DNA of 60,640 nt from an uncultured Muribaculaceae bacterium (GTDB lineage: Bacteria > Bacteroidota > Bacteroidia > Bacteroidales > Muribaculaceae). The position numbers and the translations under genes were made by a program. The stretch spans positions 1,592 to 62,231 of the forward strand of contig CAJTMM010000009.1 in the NCBI GenBank assembly GCA_910577465.1. The letters are read 5' to 3'. The notes under the pieces were generated by a model. That model saw only the letters and a program-made list of their open reading frames with translations, was not told the origin of the DNA and searched no databases. Positions 26,931 to 33,795 of the stretch are shown in pieces (positions within the stretch are counted from its first letter, which is position 1; every line of letters begins with the position of its first letter).

Positions 26931-27721
26931 AAACCTTATTACACCACCTGCTGTTTGTCTGCACCATATTCGCAGCCGTCAATTCAAGTGCACAAACACC
27001 GACATTCCCCGACCTTGCCGACCGCAAGGACGTAACCACCGTTTTTGTTTCCAAAGCCATGTTAAATTCTCTGGGACGAAACGCCGGTGACATAAAGCAG
27101 TTTTCCATTAAAGACATGGCAAAAAGCATTCAGACACTTGAGATTATCACGTGCGAAGAAAAGCCGGCAATCAAAGAAGCAAAAAAAGCGTTGAAAGCAT
27201 ACGTGAAAAACAACCGCAATTTGGAAGTACTGGCAAAAATAAAGGATGATGGCGAAGAAATGGTGGTATATGGAATACCCTCAGGAATAGCCGAATGCTA
27301 CTCTGAGATAGTGATGAGCACTCTCGATGAAAACTCAGATGATATGCAGATTATCGTAATCAAAGGCAGCATATCCATGAAAGACCTTTCTAAATTCCGT
27401 ATGCACCCCGACAGTACCCGCACACCATCCAACTCCAAAACCGTGATACAGAGTGGAGACACCACCACTATTATATACGGCAGTAAACTTTACAAGATAC
27501 CACACCGTATCGAAATACCGGGGTCCAGCACGACAATAAAGTCAAATGGCAATAAAAAATCGCGTAAACGGACTATGAATGCCAACAAAGTGGAGACAGT
27601 CACTGCCAACGGCAAATCGATAAGCACCGTTACCACTACAGACTCCAACGGACACCGTATCATACGTCAGACAATAACCGACGAAAACGGAGAAACAATA
27701 AAAATAAAACGAGAGAAATAA
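26927..27721 (+). CDS. DUF4252 domain exported protein
   Basis: About 264 residues from ATG 26927, overlapping the anti-sigma-like gene. The signal peptide is KTLLHHLLFVCTIFAAVNSS. The central domain (DVTTVFVSKAMLNSLGRNAG and the strand-helix pattern that follows to KGSISMKDLSKFRM) fits DUF4252, a family often encoded next to ECF sigma operons in Bacteroidetes. The C-terminal 70 residues are a repetitive Thr/Asn/Lys-rich tail (TANGKSISTVTTTDSNG). Its function is unknown; co-transcription with the sigma and anti-sigma pair suggests that it senses or answers envelope stress. Confidence 0.85.
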   Translation: MKTLLHHLLFVCTIFAAVNSSAQTPTFPDLADRKDVTTVFVSKAMLNSLGRNAGDIKQFSIKDMAKSIQTLEIITCEEKPAIKEAKKALKAYVKNNRNLEVLAKIKDDGEEMVVYGIPSGIAECYSEIVMSTLDENSDDMQIIVIKGSISMKDLSKFRMHPDSTRTPSNSKTVIQSGDTTTIIYGSKLYKIPHRIEIPGSSTTIKSNGNKKSRKRTMNANKVETVTANGKSISTVTTTDSNGHRIIRQTITDENGETIKIKREK

Positions 27722-27773
27722 AAACGAACGGATTAACGGTACACGTTCTTAATTAGACATCATTTACACAACA

Positions 27774-27809
27774 GACCCCGGATGCGTTGTCGATAACACA
27801 TCCGGGGTC
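27774..27809. terminator. Bidirectional hairpin terminator
   Basis: GACCCCGGATG (27774-27784) and its complement (27799-27809) form an 11-bp GC-rich stem, extended by weaker pairs inside. It lies between the convergent DUF4252 and LEA-like genes. Confidence 0.8.
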
Positions 27810-27832
27810 GACTTTTCAGGCTACAATCCTGA

Positions 27833-28135
27833 TTAATCTTTCAATTTCTCGGCAAGATTATGCGCGGCATTTGCCGTTGACTCCAAGGCATCATGCGCGA
27901 ATCCCTTCACCTTATCGGCTATAGAATCTGTTACATCGCCCACTTTATCCTTGATATTAGAGATTGTGTCTCCGACATTCTCTTTAGCTGTAGCCACCTT
28001 ATCGGAAACGGTTTCCTTAGCCGCTTCAGCCGCCGATTTTGCAGCAACAGCTGCCGCATCCGCACTCACTTTCGCAGCTGTTTTCGAAACTTCAGCTGCC
28101 GCATTAGCCACTTGTTTTTCCTGATTTGCGTTCAT
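27833..28135 (-). CDS. Alanine/lysine-rich LEA-like or YtxH-like coiled-coil protein
   Basis: A 100-residue protein from ATG 28135; an in-frame ATG at 28189 is possible but adds an unconvincing leader. It is built of 11-residue-like helical repeats rich in Ala, Lys and Asp (EVSKTAAKVSADAAAVAAKS, KVATAKENVGDTISNIKDKV), with no signal peptide or membrane helix. This composition resembles late-embryogenesis-abundant and apolipophorin-like stress proteins, which protect membranes or proteins on water loss. It lies back to back with an aquaporin gene, which fits a role in osmotic stress; that is inference. Confidence 0.8.
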   Translation of the reverse strand: MNANQEKQVANAAAEVSKTAAKVSADAAAVAAKSAAEAAKETVSDKVATAKENVGDTISNIKDKVGDVTDSIADKVKGFAHDALESTANAAHNLAEKLKD

Positions 28136-28271
28136 AGTTGTTGATATTTTACAATTAATATATTCCGTATTCTTAATGCTCAACGCCATTTAGGAGCATT
28201 TGGTTGAATCGCCCGACATTGAAATCAATATTTTTTCATTAATTTTCGGGCTAATTATTCAACTTAAACGT

Positions 28272-28279
28272 TATATTTG
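28272..28279 (+). promoter_or_regulatory. -7 element of the aquaporin gene
   Basis: TATATTTG matches TAnnTTTG, 39 bases before the aquaporin ATG. The -33 element is not clear. Confidence 0.5.
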
Positions 28280-28318
28280 CAAAAACAACTTTTATTAATC
28301 AACCAAAATTCAATTAGT

Positions 28319-29020
28319 ATGAAGAAGTATTTAGCCGAATTGTTCGGCACAATGTTCCTCGTGTTGCTCGCATGCGGTAGCGCAGTTCTTGCTGGCCCGT
28401 CAATCGGCGGTTTAGGCATTGGTCTATGCTTTGGCCTTGTTCTCGTATGTCTCTGCTACGCCATCGGCAACATCTCAGGCTGCCATGTCAATCCGGCAGT
28501 GTCATTTGCCATGCTCCTTTGCAAGAAAATGTCAGGTAAGGATTTTGTGGGCTATGTCATAGCCCAGCTCATAGGTGCCGCTATAGGCGGTGGACTCCTA
28601 TATTGGTTCACTCAGACAGGCAACGGGTTCAATTTCGGTGGCGTAACGGGCACCAACAATCTTGCCACCAACGTACTCCAGCCCGGAGCTACCCAGGGTA
28701 TGGCATTGCTCGCCGAAGTACTGCTCACCATGTTCTTTGTATTCATTATTCTTGGAGCCACTGACGAAAAGAAAGGATTCGGCAACTTCGCAGGTCTTGC
28801 CATCGGTCTTGGATTAGGATTGGTCAACATTGTAGGCATACCTGTCGACAACTGTTCAGTAAACCCCGCACGTAGCTTTGGTCCGGCTCTATTCTCACCC
28901 GATGCATGGGGCGATTTCTGGATTATGGTAGTAGGTCCCCTCGTAGGTGCAGCACTCGCAGTTGTCCTTTATCGTTTAGCCGTAAATTGCTGCTGCAATA
29001 AATGCAATATTGAGAAATAA
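28319..29020 (+). CDS. aqpZ: Aquaporin (MIP family)
   Basis: A six-helix water channel of about 233 residues from ATG 28319 (upstream in-frame codons do not look like a signal). Both pore motifs are present: CHVNPAVSF in the first half and CSVNPARSFGPAL in the second. The segment after the second NPA carries Arg in the selectivity filter, as in AqpZ-type water channels rather than glycerol facilitators, which have an Asp at NPARD. The C-terminus has an unusual Cys cluster (NCCCNKCNIEK) that could bind metal. A strong terminator follows. Confidence 0.94.
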   Translation: MKKYLAELFGTMFLVLLACGSAVLAGPSIGGLGIGLCFGLVLVCLCYAIGNISGCHVNPAVSFAMLLCKKMSGKDFVGYVIAQLIGAAIGGGLLYWFTQTGNGFNFGGVTGTNNLATNVLQPGATQGMALLAEVLLTMFFVFIILGATDEKKGFGNFAGLAIGLGLGLVNIVGIPVDNCSVNPARSFGPALFSPDAWGDFWIMVVGPLVGAALAVVLYRLAVNCCCNKCNIEK

Positions 29021-29043
29021 ATCACAACATCCAATATCCCCTG

Positions 29044-29076
29044 AAAAGCGGTGTGAAATATGCACACCGCTTTTCT
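29044..29076 (+). terminator. Terminator after the aquaporin gene
   Basis: A 12-bp perfect stem (AAAAGCGGTGTG at 29044-29055, complement at 29063-29074) with a seven-base loop, ending in TTTTCTT. Confidence 0.88.
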
Positions 29077-29132
29077 TATAATCACACCTCACCAGCCCGC
29101 CAAAGACTACCAACAAACCTCACATAACAACA

Positions 29133-29165
29133 AAGCCGCGAACCCATTATCAAGGTTCGCGGCTT
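29133..29165 (-). terminator. Terminator of the rplU-rpmA operon
   Basis: AAGCCGCGAACC (29133-29144) and its complement (29154-29165) form a 12-bp stem with a nine-base loop. Read on the minus strand it is followed by a T-rich run, 60 bases past the rpmA stop. Confidence 0.8.
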
Positions 29166-29224
29166 CAATTTCATTAATCCCGCACGGCAGTGGATGCCGG
29201 CTGAATCTCATGCGTTTTGCCGAA

Positions 29225-29485
29225 TTATGCTTCTGCAGGTTTTACGTTGATGAACTTACGTCCATTCTTACCTTCGGTGAACACTACTGTGCCGTCGATA
29301 AGAGCATAGATGGTATGGTCTTTACCCATGCCTACGTTCAAACCGGGATGGTGAACAGTACCGCGCTGACGCTTGATAATGTTACCTGCCTTAGCAAATT
29401 GACCACCAAAAACTTTCACGCCGAGTCGTTTGCTTTCCGATTCGCGACCGTTCTTAGAACTACCTACACCTTTTTTATGTGCCAT
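29225..29485 (-). CDS. rpmA: 50S ribosomal protein L27
   Basis: A ribosomal protein of 86 residues placed near the peptidyl-transferase centre. It has the full family pattern: MAHKKGVGSSKNGRESESKR, then GVKVFGGQFAKAGNIIKRQR and GTVHHPGLNVGMGKDHTIYAL. The N-terminus starts directly with AHKKG, so there is no cleavable leader of the Firmicutes kind. It is 21 bases downstream of rplU on the same strand, the universal arrangement. Confidence 0.98.
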   Translation of the reverse strand: MAHKKGVGSSKNGRESESKRLGVKVFGGQFAKAGNIIKRQRGTVHHPGLNVGMGKDHTIYALIDGTVVFTEGKNGRKFINVKPAEA

Positions 29486-29506
29486 TGTCTTTTAGATTTT
29501 GGAGGA

Positions 29507-29827
29507 TTAAGCAACTACTTCTTTAATTAACACTTTAGTGAAATACTGACGGTGACCGTTTTTGCGACGATAGCCTTTACGGCGTTTCTTCTTGAACACG
29601 ATTACCTTTTCACCTTTCACGAGGGGAGTAAGCACCTCGCATACTACTTTTGCGCCTTCCACTGTGGGTGCGCCTACCTTTACGGCACCATCGGCATCTG
29701 CGAGGAGCACACGGTCAAATTCTACCTTGTCACCTTCTTTAGTTGCATCACCGAGATAATGAACATACAAGAACTTTTCAGGCTCTGCCTTGAATTGCTG
29801 TCCTTGGATTTCTACAATTGCGTACAT
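29507..29827 (-). CDS. rplU: 50S ribosomal protein L21
   Basis: A 106-residue ribosomal protein that binds 23S rRNA. Typical features are the start MYAIVEIQGQQFKAEPEKFL and the basic end VFKKKRRKGYRRKNGHRQYF. First gene of the rplU-rpmA operon. Its message has a leader of about 90 bases from the promoter at 29921-29951 with a pairable structure at 29856-29905, which may allow autoregulation as for other ribosomal operons. Confidence 0.98.
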   Translation of the reverse strand: MYAIVEIQGQQFKAEPEKFLYVHYLGDATKEGDKVEFDRVLLADADGAVKVGAPTVEGAKVVCEVLTPLVKGEKVIVFKKKRRKGYRRKNGHRQYFTKVLIKEVVA

Positions 29828-29855
29828 TTTATTAATACGTTATTATAAAAGTTAC

Positions 29856-29905
29856 ACCGGCGGGCGGAGTCCCATAAGCGGAACTGCACTTAATCTATGC
29901 CCGGT
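29856..29905 (-). promoter_or_regulatory. Structured leader of rplU
   Basis: On the minus strand ACCGG (29905-29901) can pair with CCGGT (29860-29856), with further GGC/GCC pairs inside and an internal GTTCC/GGGAC hairpin. This gives a closed structure in the 5' untranslated region. A role as an L21 autoregulatory leader is inference. Confidence 0.35.
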
Positions 29906-29920
29906 ACGGAAAAATCGCCA

Positions 29921-29951
29921 CAAAATTACAAACTTTTCCTCTAATCAACAA
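29921..29951 (-). promoter_or_regulatory. Promoter of rplU-rpmA
   Basis: On the minus strand TTG (29951-29949), a 20-base spacer and TAATTTTG (29928-29921) match the Bacteroidetes consensus. Confidence 0.75.
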
Positions 29952-30017
29952 CTATCCAATCACTTTTTTAGAAAAAAATCAGACAAATCAATCAGAAACA
30001 GCCATCAAATAAAATGG

Positions 30018-30041
30018 AAGGACAGTGAAAAAACTGTCCTT
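30018..30041 (-). terminator. Terminator of the exported zinc-finger-like operon
   Basis: AAGGACAGT (30018-30026) and its complement (30033-30041) form a nine-bp stem with a six-base loop. On the minus strand it is followed by CCATTTTATTT, 40 bases after the small lipoprotein stop. Confidence 0.75.
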
Positions 30042-30080
30042 TCGTATGTAAATCCACTTTTAAGTCCGGACAACAACTTT

Positions 30081-30251
30081 TTATCGGGTAGCGTCATATA
30101 TTTGACGTAACCCTTGTCCAATCTCGTAACCTTGTTGATATGGATCTCGCGATACCGAGCTTGTGGTACCACACGATGAGATAACCACCATTCCGGAAAT
30201 TGCGATAAACAATGCCACAATAGTATTGACTAACTTAACTTTATTTTTCAT
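30081..30251 (-). CDS. Small lipoprotein (56 residues)
   Basis: A short gene missed by length cut-offs. ATG 30251 opens MKNKVKLVNTIVALFIAISG, then a lipobox-like segment VVISSCGTTSS with the Cys at residue 27. The mature part is only about 30 residues and ends GYEIGQGLRQIYDATR. It begins 12 bases after the stop of the CxxCxGxG protein gene and is followed by a terminator hairpin, so it is the last gene of a three-gene operon. I recognise no family. Length, signal and operon position all support a real gene. Confidence 0.72.
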   Translation of the reverse strand: MKNKVKLVNTIVALFIAISGMVVISSCGTTSSVSRDPYQQGYEIGQGLRQIYDATR

Positions 30252-30263
30252 AATTCAATAAGA

Positions 30264-30875
30264 TTAATCTTTAACATAAATATAACCTTCACCACGACAA
30301 GTACCACACTCCACACGCATTCGTGCATATCCGCCGCACGACGTACACGCATAACTACCATGACCGGAGCACTGTGCACACGATGTGCTTTTCGACCCGC
30401 TGCCATTGCAGGCACTGCATGTGGCACTTACTGTATGGGAACCCGCATAACCCGATGCACCGCATTGACGGCAAGCCACATTCACATAATTATCTATAAC
30501 GCCTTTGCCACCGCAGCGAGAACAATCCACATAAGTCACATTTCCACCACGAGTGGTCATCGGACGCTTACCTCCGCGACACGTACATGACACAGGGCGG
30601 TTCTCTCGGAAATACTTCTGCCCATTACAATTCCGGCAAAGCGTCTTTTCCGACCGGCTTACCTCACCTCTTCCACCGCAGGAACCGCACTTGTCATTAG
30701 TAAAACCGCGTCCATTGCAGGAGTTACACAAAACAGCTCCATTATGACAATGCGCGCATCTTTCTATTGAAGTCTTGGTTCCGTTACATGACGGACAGGT
30801 GACTTTGGATTGTGCCTGCGACAGTACTGCTACAGACACAATCAATGCCACCATCATGGACATTCTTTTTAGCAT
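30264..30875 (-). CDS. Exported CxxCxGxG (DnaJ zinc-finger-like) repeat protein
   Basis: A 203-residue protein with a signal peptide (LKRMSMMVALIVSVAVLSQA) followed almost entirely by CxxCxGxG-type units: CPSCNGTKTS, CAHCHNGAVL, CNSCNGRGF, CGSCGGRGE, CRNCNGQKY, CSRCGGKGV, CRQCGASGY, CSACNGSGS, CAQCSGHGS, CTSCGGYAR and CGTCRGEGY. In DnaJ four such repeats bind two zinc ions and act on unfolded proteins, in the cytoplasm. Here there are about eleven, no J domain, and the protein is exported. Metal binding is likely by motif; the role is unknown. The gene is in the middle of an operon with a secreted peptide and a small lipoprotein. Confidence 0.85.
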   Translation of the reverse strand: MLKRMSMMVALIVSVAVLSQAQSKVTCPSCNGTKTSIERCAHCHNGAVLCNSCNGRGFTNDKCGSCGGRGEVSRSEKTLCRNCNGQKYFRENRPVSCTCRGGKRPMTTRGGNVTYVDCSRCGGKGVIDNYVNVACRQCGASGYAGSHTVSATCSACNGSGSKSTSCAQCSGHGSYACTSCGGYARMRVECGTCRGEGYIYVKD

Positions 30876-30895
30876 ATCTCACGTAAAAAACGTCA

Positions 30896-31186
30896 TTACA
30901 TATCAAAACCATATAGGTAGCCATTGCTCAATCTTACTACATATTGGTATCCGTAACCGTCACCGCTCCGTGCCTTAAACTTCCCATTAACCCACACTTC
31001 GCCATCAATTACCTCCGCTGTGGCCGAACGCGTACCTTTAATTTTACCCTCAATCACATGTAGTGTGATTCTAACAGCATCAACTCTAACAACTCCTACT
31101 TTTACAGCAGAATACTGGTAACTTTCCACTGCAGAAGCACCCATTAGAGACATGGCCACTGCTGCCATCAAAAATAATTTCTTCAT
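30896..31186 (-). CDS. Small secreted protein
   Basis: A 96-residue exported protein (signal KKLFLMAAVAMSLMGASAVE) with a beta-rich mature part (VIDGEVWVNGKFKARSGDGY, then YVVRLSNGYLYGFDM). I do not recognise a family. It is 20 bases upstream of the CxxCxGxG gene and is the first gene of that operon. The minus-strand sequence TACATTTG at 31220-31213 is a probable -7 element, about 27 bases before the start codon. Confidence 0.75.
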   Translation of the reverse strand: MKKLFLMAAVAMSLMGASAVESYQYSAVKVGVVRVDAVRITLHVIEGKIKGTRSATAEVIDGEVWVNGKFKARSGDGYGYQYVVRLSNGYLYGFDM

Positions 31187-31281
31187 TGCTTTTTTATATT
31201 AAAAATTACATTGCAAATGTACAATGTACCAAATCATCGCCCCCACAATATACCGTACAGAGATTTTACAGATTCGTAAAA

Positions 31282-31494
31282 TCATTTTACGCCACACTCT
31301 TCATCGGTATAATAACTAAAAAAATTCTTATTCAAGGCACGGCTTATAGCCATCAGCAACTGCGTATTTATTTGAGCTTGCGAAAATATGTAGTACACAT
31401 TCGGACGCTGACAGTTGATGCGGCGCGCAAGCCATGTCGGCGTACGTTCCTGGCGCACCATCTCATCCTTTATCAGTTGTCCAATATGAATCAT
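31282..31494 (-). CDS. XRE-like helix-turn-helix regulator
   Basis: A 70-residue DNA-binding protein consisting of one HTH domain: GQLIKDEMVRQERTPTWLAR (first helices), RINCQRPNVYYIFSQAQINT (recognition helix) and LLMAISRALNKNFFSYY. Similar small regulators are common in Bacteroidetes. The gene lies 95 bases upstream of the exported operon on the same strand and may control it. Its start codon is four bases from a long inverted repeat (31499-31576), so its translation may be governed by RNA structure. Confidence 0.82.
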   Translation of the reverse strand: MIHIGQLIKDEMVRQERTPTWLARRINCQRPNVYYIFSQAQINTQLLMAISRALNKNFFSYYTDEECGVK

Positions 31495-31921
31495 AATAGG
31501 CTGAATTATATGTGTATACTTTCAACCGTGGCACCGCCAAGCGCCATTGAAACAAGTAAGCACATGTAATTCAGCCCATAAAAGGCTGAACTCCAATTGA
31601 TGCTTATCCTCGTTTCTTAAAAAATTGGCGGTTTTTCGGTTGAGAGGATAAGAGCCACGAAGCTCAATATCTATACTTTATATTTTATCTCTTAATTGAT
31701 TTTCTATAATATTATCTGCTTGTTAAAAATTAATGTCATTCCTTTCGCAAATGTAGTTATTTTTCCTTAATCGGCACACATCCCGCAACATCCGGCACTC
31801 CACATAAACATAAAAGGCAAAACATACCCCTTGTTGGAATGCGAGATGATATGGTTAATTCCGAAGTATACCACGGCGAGACTGCCCGACAATATATTTA
31901 CCTCACGTACAATACCTACAG
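31495..31921. other. Long intergenic region upstream of the XRE-like gene
   Basis: About 430 bases with no plausible gene. It contains a long inverted repeat at 31499-31576, an overlapping alternative stem (31570-31576 with 31584-31590), another stem (CTTATCC at 31603-31609 with GGATAAG at 31646-31652) and, on the minus strand, a -7 element TACATTTG at 31755-31748. This implies a structured leader of about 250 bases for the XRE-like gene. From 31756 to 31921 I see nothing specific. Confidence 0.5.
31499..31590 (-). promoter_or_regulatory. Alternative-hairpin leader of the XRE-like gene
   Basis: The 23-base arms at 31499-31521 and 31554-31576 match at 20 positions as an inverted repeat. The outer arm can instead pair through TTCAGCC (31570-31576) with GGCTGAA (31584-31590). 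The two folds exclude each other. The inner fold would occlude the start region of the XRE-like gene. Confidence 0.5.
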
Positions 31922-32824
31922 TCAATTGGCGTTGATAAACTCACGTGGAGTCACGCCTGTCTTACGTTTGAAGAAACGGATAAAATGCTGCGGGTACTGG
32001 AATCCGAGCGAATAAGCCGTCTGACTGACGTTATTACCTTCATTAAGCAACAATGATTTGGCTCGCACAAGAAGTTTGTCCTGTATATAATCCTGCGCTG
32101 TCACTCCGGCCTCACGTTTGACTAAATCGCCAAAATAATTGGCACTCAAAGCCATACTATCTGCAAAAAACTTCACATTAGGCAATCCTTGCGCACAAGC
32201 CTCCGGATTATTCACATATACATCAAGCAATTCATCGAATTTCGCCATCACACCGGCATTGAGCACCTCACGCACCTCAAACTGACGGCTATAATAGCGC
32301 AGACAATAATCCAACAGCAACTCTATATTCGATGCTATCAGACTTTTTGAGAACTTGTCTACCGGATGTACAAGTTCCTTGGCTATACGGTTCAGGCAAT
32401 CCTCCACATTGCTTCTCTCCTCGGCAGACAGATGCAACGCCTCGCGCGATTCATAACCGAAAAATGTGTATTGACGCATCTTTTGCGCCAGCGATGTCCT
32501 GAACAAAAGATCCGGATGAAAAATCAGCCCTATCGATTCCGGCATGGCAACATCGGGATTGATTATCGTTTGTGTTATCTGTCCGGGACCGAAGCACACT
32601 ACCGATTGATCGTCATAGTCATAACGGGTTTTTCCATAATTAATGGTACACCCCTTGGTCTGCTTGAGGAACAACGCATATAATCCCCATTTCGTAGAAT
32701 GACTATGCACGACAGGACCGTCGTGGGTAAACCGCACCACGCTCACCAACGGATGCTGAACGCCAAAACCGAAATAATCACAATAATCACTTACAGTATT
32801 GAATATGACAGTATCTTTTTCCAT
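31922..32824 (-). CDS. AraC family transcriptional regulator
   Basis: About 300 residues from ATG 32824 (MEKDTVIFNTVSDYCDYFGF); the longer frame reaches into the promoter region and is unlikely. The N-terminal part is a cupin-like sensor (VVHSHSTKWGLYALFLKQTK, then CFGPGQITQTIINPDV). The C-terminal two HTH motifs are ADSMALSANYFGDLVKREAG and VSQTAYSLGFQYPQHFIRFF, ending in KTGVTPREFIN. It is divergent from the CMD-cupin/TonB receptor/DUF362 operon, whose promoter has two direct repeats suited to an AraC dimer. TATTTTTG on the minus strand at 32836-32829 may give a leaderless or nearly leaderless message. Confidence 0.92.
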   Translation of the reverse strand: MEKDTVIFNTVSDYCDYFGFGVQHPLVSVVRFTHDGPVVHSHSTKWGLYALFLKQTKGCTINYGKTRYDYDDQSVVCFGPGQITQTIINPDVAMPESIGLIFHPDLLFRTSLAQKMRQYTFFGYESREALHLSAEERSNVEDCLNRIAKELVHPVDKFSKSLIASNIELLLDYCLRYYSRQFEVREVLNAGVMAKFDELLDVYVNNPEACAQGLPNVKFFADSMALSANYFGDLVKREAGVTAQDYIQDKLLVRAKSLLLNEGNNVSQTAYSLGFQYPQHFIRFFKRKTGVTPREFINAN

Positions 32825-32865
32825 GACGCAAAAATAACTAAATTCACGCATACTAATATTATAGT

Positions 32866-32902
32866 CCGTAAAAATGGTATCTTTTTCCGAAATAATGGTT
32901 AC
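32866..32902 (+). promoter_or_regulatory. Tandem direct repeats, probable AraC-regulator sites
   Basis: CCGTAAAAATGGTATC (32866-32881) and CCGAAATAATGGTTAC (32887-32902) agree at 12 of 16 positions and are offset by 21 bp, two helical turns. The second ends where the -33 element would lie for the -7 element at 32924, the usual place for an AraC-type activator. Confidence 0.55.
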
Positions 32903-32923
32903 ATACACCACCTTGCCATACAC

Positions 32924-32931
32924 TACCTTTG
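32924..32931 (+). promoter_or_regulatory. -7 element of the CMD-cupin operon
   Basis: TACCTTTG matches TAnnTTTG, 33 bases before the ATG at 32965. There is no TTG at -33, consistent with activator-dependent transcription. Confidence 0.55.
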
Positions 32932-32964
32932 CACTTGTAAAAATCCATTACCACATATCAGATT

Positions 32965-33783
32965 ATGAAATATACCTTACTACTGATTATCCTTACTCTA
33001 TCAACATTCATCAACCCTACTATGGCACAGAAAAAAATAACCCAGACAGCCGGACATGACCAACTCGGTGATTTCGCACCGCAATTCGCGCACTACAACG
33101 ATGACACCCTATTCGGTGAAGTATGGAACGATACCGTCCTGTCACCTCATGACCGCAGCATGATAACCATCTCTACTCTTATAGGCAAAGGTATCATAGA
33201 CTCATCGCTCGAACACCATCTGCAATTCGCCAAGGCAAATGGAGTGACACGCGCCGAAATTTCGGCTATGCTTACACATATTGCATTCTATGCCGGATGG
33301 CCCAACGCCTGGGGAGCATTCCGTCTCGCCAAGGAGGTATGGGCATCAGACAGTGACAACTTATCCGACGAAATGACCGAATTCCAACGAAACATGATAT
33401 TTCCCATCGGACAGCCCAACACCGCTTATGCACAATACTTCACCGGCAACAGCTATCTCGCGCAGATATCCTCGGAGCAAATCCCGTTTGCCAATGTAAC
33501 ATTCGAGCCCCGATGCCGCAACAACTGGCACATACACCACGCTTCGGAAGGTGGCGGACAGATGCTTGTGGGCGTAGCCGGCCGTGGATGGTATCAGGAA
33601 GAGGGCAAACCTGCAGTAGAGATTCTACCCGGCACCATAATCCATATTCCCGCCAATGTAAAACACTGGCACGGAGCGGCAGCCGACAGTTGGTTTGCCC
33701 ATCTCGCTTTCAGCGTACCCGGCAAGGACACATCCAACGAATGGCTTGAACCCGTTACCGACGAAGAATACGACAAACTATAA
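32965..33783 (+). CDS. Exported carboxymuconolactone decarboxylase-like / cupin fusion protein
   Basis: A 272-residue protein with a signal peptide (KYTLLLIILTLSTFINPTMA). Residues of about 40-135 are a CMD/AhpD-like domain (LSPHDRSMITISTLIGKGII, HIAFYAGWPNAWGAFRLAKE); it lacks the CxxC redox pair of AhpD. The second half is a cupin with metal-ligand histidines in NNWHIHHASEGGGQMLVGVA and the final His in IHIPANVKHWHGAA. Such fusions occur in Bacteroidetes and act on unknown small molecules. First gene of an operon with a TonB-dependent receptor (12-base gap) and a DUF362 lipoprotein. Confidence 0.88.
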   Translation: MKYTLLLIILTLSTFINPTMAQKKITQTAGHDQLGDFAPQFAHYNDDTLFGEVWNDTVLSPHDRSMITISTLIGKGIIDSSLEHHLQFAKANGVTRAEISAMLTHIAFYAGWPNAWGAFRLAKEVWASDSDNLSDEMTEFQRNMIFPIGQPNTAYAQYFTGNSYLAQISSEQIPFANVTFEPRCRNNWHIHHASEGGGQMLVGVAGRGWYQEEGKPAVEILPGTIIHIPANVKHWHGAAADSWFAHLAFSVPGKDTSNEWLEPVTDEEYDKL

Positions 33784-33795
33784 CATCTCACACGA

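Noticed and set aside
32811..32888. Direct repeat GTATCTTTTTCC at 32811-32822 and 32877-32888 as AraC sites
   Set aside because: The first copy lies in the coding start of the AraC gene and the 66-base spacing does not suit a helical-phase pair as well as the 21-bp repeats do.
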